Shown: one piece after another, positions 56,051 to 64,000 of the stretch
Numbering within the stretch: position 1 is the stretch's first letter
How the letters are laid out: each line of letters starts with the position of its first letter
NCBI RefSeq assembly: GCF_900188295.1
Contig: NZ_FZNM01000007.1
Location: 1 to 64,000 of the forward strand
DNA from: Paracoccus sediminis
Lineage (GTDB): Bacteria > Pseudomonadota > Alphaproteobacteria > Rhodobacterales > Rhodobacteraceae
DNA length: 64,000 nucleotides
Reading direction: 5' to 3'
The notes under the pieces: model-generated
The model's input: only the letters and a program-made list of their open reading frames with translations
The model's database searches: none
Told to the model about the DNA's origin: nothing
Translations under genes and position numbers: made by a program

Positions 56051-56898
56051 CCCGTTCCGATCCGGGACGTGCCGAGGCGACCTGGCGCGGCGGGGTTCCG
56101 CCCCCGATCGTCCGTCCGGCGGGGTTGCGCGCCTGGTTGCGCGTCCTGCGCCGCGGGGGTGCGGCCGCGCTTGTGCTGTTGATGGGCGTCCTGCTGATCC
56201 TGCCGTTGCGCGGGGTCGAACGTGCGATCCACGCCCGGCGGCGCCCATGGACGGGGCCTCATGTGCAGATTGTTTGCCGCCTGATCCTGGCGTGTATGGG
56301 CATCCGCTGGCAGCAGCAGGGCGATCCCATGCAGGGCCCCGGCGGCGTTGTCGCCAACCATTCAAGCTGGCTGGACATCCTGGTTTTGAACGCCGCCATG
56401 CCGGTGTTCTTCGTCAGCAAGTCCGAAGTCGCGGGCTGGCCCGGCATCAACATCCTGACCCGCGTGACCGATACCCATTTCGTGGTCCGCGATCCCCGGC
56501 TGGCACAGGCGCAGGCCGCCGAATTTGCCGCGCGCGTCAAGGCCGGGCACAGGCTGTTGTTCTTTCCCGAAGGCACATCGACCGATGGCCGCCAGGTGTT
56601 GCCCTTCAAGCGGACGCTGTTCCAGGGCTTTCTGGACCCGGATCTGCCGCGGGGGCTGGCGATCCAGCCGATCAGCGTTGTGTACCATGCGCCGCCTGGG
56701 ACCGATCCCCGGTTTTACGGCTGGTGGGGTGACATGGATCTTGGCCCGCATCTGCTGGCGGTTCTGGCGGTTCGGCGGCAGGGACATGTGACGGCAAGGC
56801 TGCATCAGCCGATCCCCGTGGCCGGTCAGACGCGGAAAACCGTCTCGCAGGCCTGCGAGGATGCCGTTCGCCGCGGGGTAAGCTGTCAGCTCGCTTGA
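56047..56898 (+). CDS. olsA: Lyso-ornithine lipid O-acyltransferase (PlsC family)
   Basis: A 283-residue membrane acyltransferase. A hydrophobic segment (AAALVLLMGVLLILPLRGV) anchors it, and the PlsC motifs follow: VVANHSSWLDILVLNAAM with HxxxxD, and LLFFPEGTSTDGRQVLPFK. Pairing with olsB makes ornithine lipid synthesis likely, though the family also acylates lysophosphatidic acid. The ATG at 56047 overlaps the olsB stop. nrdJ follows after 62 bases. Confidence 0.88.
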   Translation: MTRSDPGRAEATWRGGVPPPIVRPAGLRAWLRVLRRGGAAALVLLMGVLLILPLRGVERAIHARRRPWTGPHVQIVCRLILACMGIRWQQQGDPMQGPGGVVANHSSWLDILVLNAAMPVFFVSKSEVAGWPGINILTRVTDTHFVVRDPRLAQAQAAEFAARVKAGHRLLFFPEGTSTDGRQVLPFKRTLFQGFLDPDLPRGLAIQPISVVYHAPPGTDPRFYGWWGDMDLGPHLLAVLAVRRQGHVTARLHQPIPVAGQTRKTVSQACEDAVRRGVSCQLA

Positions 56899-56913
56899 TC
56901 GACCGGCGGTATT

Positions 56914-56927
56914 TCCCATATCTTGTG
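56914..56927. promoter_or_regulatory. Candidate NrdR box upstream of nrdJ
   Basis: CCCATATCTTGTGG resembles the NrdR-box type of 16-bp palindrome (ACAC-A-ATATCTTGTGT-like) that represses ribonucleotide reductase genes. It lies 34 bases upstream of the nrdJ ATG. A second box at the usual one- to three-turn spacing was not seen. Confidence 0.4.
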
Positions 56928-56960
56928 GCATGCCTATTCCGCTGCCCCAAGGGAACCGCC

Positions 56961-59225
56961 ATGACCCGTTTCGCCGTGCCGATCGCCGAACAGATTTGGG
57001 ACATGAAATACCGCCTGAAGGACGCTGAAGGCCGCGTCCTGGACGCCACCGTAGAGGATAGCTGGCGCCGCGTCGCCCGCGATCTGGCGCAGGTCGAGAC
57101 GGATCCCCGACTGTGGGAAGACCGCTTCTATGCCGCGCTCGAGGATTTCCGGTTCCTGCCCGCCGGGCGCATCTTGGCGGGCGCAGGCACCGGGCGGTCC
57201 GTGACGCTGTTCAACTGCTTCGTGATGGGCACCATCGCCGACAGCATGGAGGGCATCTTCGACGCATTGAAGGAAGCCGCCCTGACGATGCAGCAAGGGG
57301 GCGGCATCGGCTATGATTTCAGCACCATCCGCCCCAGGGGGGCCGAGGTGCGGGGGGTGGCCGCGGACGCCTCGGGGCCGCTGTCGTTCATGGACGTGTG
57401 GGATTCGATGTGTCGGACGATCATGTCGGCCGGATCGCGCCGCGGCGCCATGATGGCCACGCTGCGCTGCGACCACCCCGACATCGAGGATTTCATTTCC
57501 GCCAAGCAGGACAGCGCCCGGCTGCGCATGTTCAACCTGTCGGTGCTGGTGACGGATGCGTTCATGCAGGCGGTCATGGCCGACGGGCCGTGGGATCTGG
57601 TGTTCGGCGGCAAGGTCTATCGCACGCTTCAGGCACGCGACCTGTGGAACCGGATCATGCGCGCGACCTATGATTATGCCGAACCGGGCGTGATCTTCAT
57701 CGACCGGATCAACCGGCAGAACAACCTTCATTACGCGGAAACCATCGCGGCCACCAACCCGTGCGGCGAGCAGCCCCTGCCACCCTATGGCGCCTGCCTG
57801 CTGGGATCGGTGAACCTGGCGCGGCTGGTCAGCGATCCGTTCACGCCGCAGGCGCGGCTGGACATGGCGGCGCTTGACAATCTGGTCCGCGTCGCCGTGC
57901 GGATGATGGATAACGTGGTCGATGCGTCGCGCTTTCCCCTGCCGCAGCAGGCGGCCGAGGCGCAGGCCAAGCGCCGCATCGGTCTGGGCGTGACGGGTCT
58001 GGCGGACGCGCTGCTGATGCTGGGGCTGCGGTATGGCGCGCCGGACGCCGTGGACCGGACGCGCGTCTGGATGCGCGCCGTCGCCCGGTCGGCCTATTTG
58101 GCCAGCGCCGGTCTTGCGCGGGAAAAGGGGGCATTTCCATTGTTCGACCGCGAGGCGTTTCTGGCCTCCGGCTTCATGCAGCGGATGGATGACGACGTGC
58201 GCGATGCTGTGGCGACGCATGGCATCCGCAACGCCTTGCTGACCAGCATCGCGCCGACCGGGACCATCAGCCTTTATGCGGGCAATGTCAGTTCCGGGAT
58301 CGAGCCGGTCTTTGCCAATGCCTATACCCGCAAGGTCTTGCAAAAGGACGGCAGCCGGACCGAGGAGGAGGTCGTCGATTACGCCGTCCAGATGTGGCGC
58401 GACCTGCACGGCGACGCGGCCCTGCCCGGCCATTTCGTGAATGCCCAGACCCTGTCCCCCCAGGATCACGTTGCCATGCAGGCAGCCGCGCAGGAATGGG
58501 TGGACAGCAGCATTTCCAAGACCATCAACTGCCCCCCCGACATTTCGTTCAAGGATTTCAAGGATGTCTACCTGTCCGCCTGGGATCTGGGCTGCAAGGG
58601 CTGCACGACCTATCGCCCCAACGACGTGACGGGCAGCGTGCTGTCGGTCAGCGAAACGGCGGAAACCGTGCCGCAGGCCGATACCGGCGCCGATGTGGTC
58701 TATCTGACCGAGCCGCTGGACCGTCCCGCCGCGCTGGAGGGCGCGACCTACAAGCTGAAATGGCCCGGCAGCGAACATGCGATCTATATCACCATCAACG
58801 ACATCGTGCAGTCCGGCCACCGCCGCCCGTTCGAAATCTTCATCAACTCCAAGAACATGGAACATTTCGCCTGGACCGTTGCCCTGACCCGGATGATTTC
58901 GGCGGTGTTCCGGCGCGGCGGCGACGTCAGCTTCGTGGTCGAGGAGTTGAAGGCGGTGTTCGATCCGCGCGGCGGGGCCTGGATCGGCGGACGCTATGTC
59001 CCGTCGATCCTGGCGGCCATCGGCGGGGTGATCGAACGCCACATGATCGCCATCGGCTTTCTGGCAGGCGAGGGCCTGGGCTTGAAGGCCGACCCGAAGG
59101 TCGAGGCGGCGGCGGTCGGCGAACGCCCCCTTGGTCCCGCCTGCCCGAACTGCGGCCAATACGGAATGCGGATGAACGAAGGCTGCATGACCTGCCCCAG
59201 TTGCGGGCATTCCAAATGCGGCTGA
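56961..59225 (+). CDS. nrdJ: Adenosylcobalamin-dependent (class II) ribonucleotide reductase
   Basis: A 754-residue enzyme that makes deoxyribonucleotides with or without oxygen using B12. Seen are FLPAGRILAGAGTGRSVTLF with NCF, GGGIGYDFSTIRPRGAEV, the active-site loop ATNPCGEQPLPPYGACLLGS and TSIAPTGTISLYAGNVSSG. The C-terminus has CPNCGQYG and CPSCGHSKCG, a cysteine pair set for re-reduction and metal binding. ATG 56961 follows AAGGGA. A possible NrdR box precedes it; no cobalamin riboswitch was seen. Confidence 0.94.
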   Translation: MTRFAVPIAEQIWDMKYRLKDAEGRVLDATVEDSWRRVARDLAQVETDPRLWEDRFYAALEDFRFLPAGRILAGAGTGRSVTLFNCFVMGTIADSMEGIFDALKEAALTMQQGGGIGYDFSTIRPRGAEVRGVAADASGPLSFMDVWDSMCRTIMSAGSRRGAMMATLRCDHPDIEDFISAKQDSARLRMFNLSVLVTDAFMQAVMADGPWDLVFGGKVYRTLQARDLWNRIMRATYDYAEPGVIFIDRINRQNNLHYAETIAATNPCGEQPLPPYGACLLGSVNLARLVSDPFTPQARLDMAALDNLVRVAVRMMDNVVDASRFPLPQQAAEAQAKRRIGLGVTGLADALLMLGLRYGAPDAVDRTRVWMRAVARSAYLASAGLAREKGAFPLFDREAFLASGFMQRMDDDVRDAVATHGIRNALLTSIAPTGTISLYAGNVSSGIEPVFANAYTRKVLQKDGSRTEEEVVDYAVQMWRDLHGDAALPGHFVNAQTLSPQDHVAMQAAAQEWVDSSISKTINCPPDISFKDFKDVYLSAWDLGCKGCTTYRPNDVTGSVLSVSETAETVPQADTGADVVYLTEPLDRPAALEGATYKLKWPGSEHAIYITINDIVQSGHRRPFEIFINSKNMEHFAWTVALTRMISAVFRRGGDVSFVVEELKAVFDPRGGAWIGGRYVPSILAAIGGVIERHMIAIGFLAGEGLGLKADPKVEAAAVGERPLGPACPNCGQYGMRMNEGCMTCPSCGHSKCG

Positions 59226-59229
59226 GGGG

Positions 59230-59970
59230 TCAAAGGCCGGTCGCGGCCAGCGTGGCCGCAAGGACCGGGGCCAGACGCGCTGCCCATTCGGCCTGACCCG
59301 CCTTGTCCGCGATCAGGTCGTTTCGCAGTTCGATCAGCACATTCGGGCGTCCGTGCCGCAAGGCGTGGCGATCGATCGAATCGCCGTCCAGATGCCCGTC
59401 ATAAGGCTGATTCTCTCCTGTCACCCAACCCTCGGAACGGCAGGCCTGAACCAGCGGCGGCCCCAGACGCACATCCTGATAGGAGTACAGGATCCCCACC
59501 TGCCACGGCCGCATCGGACGGCCGCGCAGCTGCGGGGTAAAGCTGTGGATGGCGCAGATGCAGCGCCGCGGGTGGCCATCGGCCAGCCGCGCCAGCGCCG
59601 CGTGATAGGGGCGGTGCAGCCGGTCCAGCCGCCGGGCGCGTTCCGCCGCGTCGGCATCCTTGTTTGCCGGAATGACCGTGCCGTCGTAAAGGCGCATCAG
59701 CAGGGTGGGATCATCCTCGCCCCGGTTCGGATCGATGACCAAGCGCGAGAAATCGGAAAAGATCGCCGGCGCATCCATCAGCCTCGCCAGCCGCGACGCC
59801 AGACCCGCCGCGCCCACGTCATAGGCGATGTGGCGGGCCATGTCCTGCGGCGCGATGCCCAGATCTCCGCCGCCGACCCAGCCCGGAACCCGGTTTGTGG
59901 CATGGTCGCAGGTAATCAGCCAGCGGGACGGGCGGTCGTCTCCTTCGATCCAGAAGGCGCGGTCTGTCAT
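59230..59970 (-). CDS. N-formylglutamate amidohydrolase family protein
   Basis: A 246-residue putative metal-dependent amidohydrolase. Family signs are WLITCDHATNRVPGWVG, SRLVIDPNRGEDDPTLLMRL and HSFTPQLRGRPMRPWQVGIL, followed by NQPYDGHLDGDSIDRHALRH and NVLIELRNDLI. In histidine catabolism such enzymes release glutamate from N-formylglutamate, but no hut genes are nearby, so the substrate is open. ATG 59970 is placed by AAGGA ten bases upstream; ATG 59988 is an alternative. It converges with nrdJ, four bases apart. Confidence 0.82.
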   Translation of the reverse strand: MTDRAFWIEGDDRPSRWLITCDHATNRVPGWVGGGDLGIAPQDMARHIAYDVGAAGLASRLARLMDAPAIFSDFSRLVIDPNRGEDDPTLLMRLYDGTVIPANKDADAAERARRLDRLHRPYHAALARLADGHPRRCICAIHSFTPQLRGRPMRPWQVGILYSYQDVRLGPPLVQACRSEGWVTGENQPYDGHLDGDSIDRHALRHGRPNVLIELRNDLIADKAGQAEWAARLAPVLAATLAATGL

Positions 59971-60053
59971 CGGTCGGTCATCCTTCATGTCGCAGGATGT
60001 CTATGGCATGGTGTGGCGGGACGCCAGTTGCGGCGGCGGGCAAACTGGATCAT

Positions 60054-60067
60054 AGTTAGCGCAAACA
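60054..60067. promoter_or_regulatory. CceR-like operator upstream of pyk
   Basis: AGTTAGCGCAAACA agrees with the zwf palindrome pattern at 12 of 14 positions. It ends 15 bases before the pyk ATG, closer than the sites at edd and zwf, where binding would block initiation. Confidence 0.5.
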
Positions 60068-60082
60068 GAGAAGGGCGACAGG

Positions 60083-61528
<1,446 letters not shown>

Positions 61529-61561
61529 GCCCGCGGCGGACAAATCATCACGGGGACTTTT

Positions 61562-61786
61562 ATGTCGGATCTTCTGTTGCTGGGCGGCGTGGCCCTGTGT
61601 CTGCTGTCGGTCATTGCCGCCGTCGTGCAACTGCTGCGGACCCAGCCCCCACGCGCGGCCGCGATCCTGCTGGTGCTGGGCATCGCGGCGATCTTCGCGG
61701 GGGTTTATCTGGCCGATCAGCCTTTTGCCCTTGACCAGATCCCGCAAGCCTGGGATCGGCTGGTCGGTGCCAGCACCACGCCCTGA
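61562..61786 (+). CDS. Small two-helix membrane protein downstream of pyk
   Basis: A 74-residue protein with two hydrophobic helices: MSDLLLLGGVALCLLSVIAA followed by VVQLL, and AAILLVLGIAAIFAGVYLAD, separated by the basic loop RTQPPR. No family name is known to me, but a gene like this commonly follows pyk in Rhodobacteraceae. The ATG follows GGGGAC, 33 bases after the pyk stop, so it is probably on the pyk transcript. Its role is unknown. Confidence 0.65.
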   Translation: MSDLLLLGGVALCLLSVIAAVVQLLRTQPPRAAAILLVLGIAAIFAGVYLADQPFALDQIPQAWDRLVGASTTP

Positions 61787-61894
61787 GGGCTTGCCATCAC
61801 CACAAGGCGCGCTTATACGGCGCGCTTCCTGCCCGTGCGGCCGGCCACGATGGCATTGCCGAGTCGCACGTTCACTTCGATCAAGGAGATGAAA

Positions 61895-62095
61895 ATGCCG
61901 AAGATGAAGACCAAGTCTGCCGCGAAAAAGCGGTTCTCGTTCACGGCCTCTGGCAAGGTCAAGTCCGGCCAGGCCGGCAAGCGCCACGGCATGATCAAGC
62001 GCACGACGAAGTTCATTCGCGATGCGCGCGGCACCACCGTCCTTTGCGACGCGGATGCCAAGATCGTCAAGAAATACATGCCCTATAACCGCTGA
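61895..62095 (+). CDS. rpmI: 50S ribosomal protein L35
   Basis: A 66-residue basic protein, [20 protein letters not shown] and so on, ending KKYMPYNR, typical of bL35. ATG 61895 is set seven bases after AAGGAG; an ATG two codons upstream is too close to that site. It precedes rplT by 16 bases; infC, which often joins this pair, is not here. The roughly 100-base leader may hold the control region where L20 represses its own operon, but no clear structure was identified. Confidence 0.95.
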   Translation: MPKMKTKSAAKKRFSFTASGKVKSGQAGKRHGMIKRTTKFIRDARGTTVLCDADAKIVKKYMPYNR

Positions 62096-62111
62096 TCGCG
62101 AGGACTGAATA

Positions 62112-62471
62112 ATGGCACGAGTTAAATCCGGCAAGGTCACCCACGCCCGCCACAAGAAGGTTCTTGACGCGGCGAAAGGCTACTATGGCAACCGTTCGCG
62201 CAACTTCCGCACCGCCACCCAGGCCGTGGACAAGGCGAACCAGTACGCCACCCGCGACCGCAAGACCCGCAAGCGCAATTTCCGCGCCCTTTGGATCCAG
62301 CGGATCAACGCCGCCGTCCGTCTGGTGGATGCCGAGATGACCTATTCGCGGTTCATCAACCTGTTGGCGAAAGCCGGGATCGAGGTCGACCGCAAGGTGT
62401 TGGCCGACCTGGCCGTGAATGAACCCGAGGCGTTCGGCGCCATCGTCGAAAAGGCCAAGGCAGCCGCCTGA
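62112..62471 (+). CDS. rplT: 50S ribosomal protein L20
   Basis: A 119-residue basic protein ([20 protein letters not shown], with [20 protein letters not shown]) typical of bL20, an early assembly protein that also represses the rpmI-rplT operon. ATG 62112 follows GAGGACTG. A strong terminator lies 28 bases after the stop, so the unit ends here and pheST, which often follows, is elsewhere. Confidence 0.96.
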   Translation: MARVKSGKVTHARHKKVLDAAKGYYGNRSRNFRTATQAVDKANQYATRDRKTRKRNFRALWIQRINAAVRLVDAEMTYSRFINLLAKAGIEVDRKVLADLAVNEPEAFGAIVEKAKAAA

Positions 62472-62498
62472 TTCGCGGCCAGCCTATTTGTTCAAATA

Positions 62499-62520
62499 GC
62501 CCGCCAACAGGCGGGCTTTT
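62499..62520 (+). terminator. Rho-independent terminator of rpmI-rplT
   Basis: GCCCGCC-AACA-GGCGGGC forms a perfect 7-bp GC stem followed by TTTT. Confidence 0.9.
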
Positions 62521-62634
62521 CCACATTTGACAACCACACCAGTGGTTTGCTGCCTTTTTGCCCGGCAATCAAAGATAATTGATGAAAGGGAACCTGTTTG
62601 GTGAACTACAGTTCCCGTAAAGCGTTGGCTTTCA

Positions 62635-62650
62635 CGACCAAAATTGGTCG
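62635..62650. promoter_or_regulatory. Palindrome upstream of the VPLPA-CTERM gene
   Basis: CGACCAA-AA-TTGGTCG has perfect 7-base arms and lies 29 bases upstream of the start codon, in an AT-rich stretch. It could be a repressor operator or part of the 5' leader. About 50 bases further up GGGAAC and GTTCCC form another, looser pair. Confidence 0.45.
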
Positions 62651-62679
62651 AATTTTCGTATGGGTAAAAAGGGTACGTA

Positions 62680-63306
62680 ATGATCAACCACAACCTCTGC
62701 GCAGGCATGCTGACTGCGACCATTGCATTGGGCGCGGGCACAGCACAGGCCGCGACCTATACCGCTAGCCAGGTCATCGAGGATCAGACTGCCTATGGCA
62801 CCTGTTCCAAACTCTCTCGGAAAGAATGCAAGAAAAGCGAGATCGATTCCCGCAAGGCATTGGGAGAGATGGACGGCGAATTTTATACCTTGGGCCTTGG
62901 CGGGCAGCTTACGCTGGCCTTCGATTCCGCCAGGATCGGACCAGGCGCGACGGTGACGGTGCAGGAATACACGTACAACAGGCCCGCCAGCAGCAACCGC
63001 CATTACGAAGCGGTGGATGTGTATTCGATCTTTCAGGGCGTGACGACCTTTGTGGACACGGTGTTCAACACGGCCGCATCGACCACCCTGTATCTTGCGC
63101 AAGGCTTTGAATACCTGCGCTTCGTGGACGTCACAACGCGCGAATTCGGTTGGACACGCAGCTTCAACGGCTTTGACGTGGATTCGGTTACGGTCGATAC
63201 CAGCGTGGCCAGCATCGCGCCTGTGCCCTTGCCTGCCGGGGGCGGTCTGCTGCTGGCTGGATTGGGCGCCTTCGGGCTGCTGCGCAAACGCAAGGCTGCC
63301 GCCTGA
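62680..63306 (+). CDS. VPLPA-CTERM sorting-domain surface protein
   Basis: A 208-residue exported protein. A signal peptide (MINHNLCAGMLTATIALGAG, cut after AQA) leads into a beta-rich domain. The C-terminus has the VPLPA motif, the hydrophobic helix GGGLLLAGLGAFGLL and the basic RKRKAAA tail, the TIGR03370-type signal read by an exosortase for sorting to the cell surface. An upper cysteine pair (GTCSKLSRKECKK) may form a disulphide. AAAAAGGG precedes the ATG. The gene is lower in GC than its neighbours at its 5' side and looks freshly acquired or fast-evolving. Confidence 0.88.
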   Translation: MINHNLCAGMLTATIALGAGTAQAATYTASQVIEDQTAYGTCSKLSRKECKKSEIDSRKALGEMDGEFYTLGLGGQLTLAFDSARIGPGATVTVQEYTYNRPASSNRHYEAVDVYSIFQGVTTFVDTVFNTAASTTLYLAQGFEYLRFVDVTTREFGWTRSFNGFDVDSVTVDTSVASIAPVPLPAGGGLLLAGLGAFGLLRKRKAAA

Positions 63307-63334
63307 AACCAAGACCGGGCTTGATTGGGAATCG

Positions 63335-63368
63335 AAGGCCCGCCGGACGATGGCGGGCCTTCCCTTTT
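63335..63368 (+). terminator. Rho-independent terminator after the VPLPA-CTERM gene
   Basis: AAGGCCCGCC and GGCGGGCCTT form a perfect 10-bp stem around a 7-base loop and are followed by CCCTTTT. Confidence 0.88.
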
Positions 63369-63452
63369 CCGCAGGCTGTTGCGGCGGATGCAGAAACTGT
63401 CTGACTGCTGCCGGCCCAGTGCCATTGGACCATAGCGTGGAAAGCCCTTGGG

Positions 63453-64000
63453 ATGCCGAGTGAACCGACAAAGGTTGCCCTTGCCCGCCAGCCTCTGGGC
63501 ATCGTCGGCACTGCGCTGACCGCCCGGCGCAATCTTCTGGAACTCATCCCCGAGATTGCGACCCGTCAGCCGATCGTGTCCGGAAAGACCGGCGTGCGAT
63601 TTCACATGGTCATGGATCCCGCGACGCTGCGCCACATCCTGAAGGATCGGGTCGAGGATTATCCCAAGTCGAACGTCACCAAGCTGATCCTTGAACCGGC
63701 AATCGGCGACAGCCTGTTCGTCGCCGAAGGGGCGCAATGGCGTTGGCAACGCCGCGCCGTGGCCCCCGCCTTTGCGCTTCGCCATGTCCAGGCGCTTGGC
63801 CCGATCATGACCGCCGCCGCCCAGGCGTCGTCCCGCCGCCTGGCGGCCGCCCGCAGCCCTGTCGATCTGTTCGAGGAAACGGTGGCCGCCACCTTCGAGG
63901 TCATTTCGGACGTGACCCTGTCCGGTGACCGTGCCTTCGATCGCGATGCCGTCCACTATGCCATCGACGGTTATATCGCGCAAACGGCCAAAGTGTCGCT
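63453..64000 (+). CDS. Cytochrome P450, N-terminal part (runs off the window)
   Basis: An open frame from ATG 63453 to the window edge encodes about 182 residues starting MPSEPTKVALARQPLG. The segment GDSLFVAEGAQWRWQRRAVA followed by PAFALRHVQALGP is the C-helix signature of P450s (WxxxR contacts the haem propionate), and PATLRHILKDRVEDYPKSNV is the usual preceding strand and helix. No membrane anchor is seen, as in bacterial soluble P450s. The haem cysteine and I helix lie beyond the edge, so the subfamily and substrate are unknown. Confidence 0.78.
   Translation, partial: MPSEPTKVALARQPLGIVGTALTARRNLLELIPEIATRQPIVSGKTGVRFHMVMDPATLRHILKDRVEDYPKSNVTKLILEPAIGDSLFVAEGAQWRWQRRAVAPAFALRHVQALGPIMTAAAQASSRRLAAARSPVDLFEETVAATFEVISDVTLSGDRAFDRDAVHYAIDGYIAQTAKVS

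Noticed and set aside
56934..59261. 775-codon minus-strand open frame opposite nrdJ
   Set aside because: Antisense shadow; the nrdJ strand carries all expected catalytic motifs.

Overview
The window reads as a piece of a high-GC Rhodobacteraceae chromosome, most like Paracoccus and its relatives. I base this on the combination of a CtrA-relay phosphotransferase (ChpT), DUF2842 and DUF3553 proteins, an ornithine-lipid olsB-olsA pair, short HisG with HisZ, a B12-dependent ribonucleotide reductase, a VPLPA-CTERM protein and Entner-Doudoroff genes preceded by LacI-type palindromes. No database search was possible; names rest on motifs and family memory.

Bases 1-9910 are the early region of a prophage or phage-derived island. 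Eleven minus-strand genes and a broken primase start form a replication and recombination module: RecD-like helicase, Fe-S type PD-(D/E)XK exonuclease, Sak4-like recombinase ATPase, SSB-like protein with a disordered tail, a zinc-ribbon protein ending in an SSB-like acidic tip, and an excisionase-type HTH protein. Facing them on the plus strand is an S24 repressor, followed two bases later by a nuclease gene that looks like a phage-borne defence gene. Bases 10001-12424 hold a DUF2924/large serine recombinase cassette. Bases 12455-19384 hold a type I restriction-modification operon in the order hsdR-hsdS-PrrC-like nuclease-hsdM. The accessory block ends at the 3' end of a tRNA-Ser gene.

From 19742 on the content is core chromosome: edd, an rRNA methyltransferase with a PIN gene, zwf-pgl-pgi, slyX, hisS-hisZ-hisG, ftsY, purA, thiamine pyrophosphokinase, ispG, moaA, alkD, aroA, prpE, maeB, a tightly overlapped nucleoside salvage operon (cdd-deoA-deoB-add-upp), tyrS, anmK, two tRNA-Asp genes, proA, chpT, olsB-olsA, nrdJ, pyk, rpmI-rplT, a VPLPA-CTERM protein and the start of a cytochrome P450.

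Central carbon genes (edd, zwf, pyk) share a TGTTA-type palindrome that matches the expected CceR operator, and prpE carries TTTGCAAA boxes typical of ScfR-family regulators. Three convergent gene pairs (pgi/slyX, hisG/ftsY, ispG/moaA) are separated by copies of one repeat. The 3' third of hisS is strikingly AT-rich. The most promising leads for undescribed biology are the repressor-coupled nuclease at 8564-9910, the PrrC-like gene inside the hsd operon and the SSB-tip zinc-ribbon protein.
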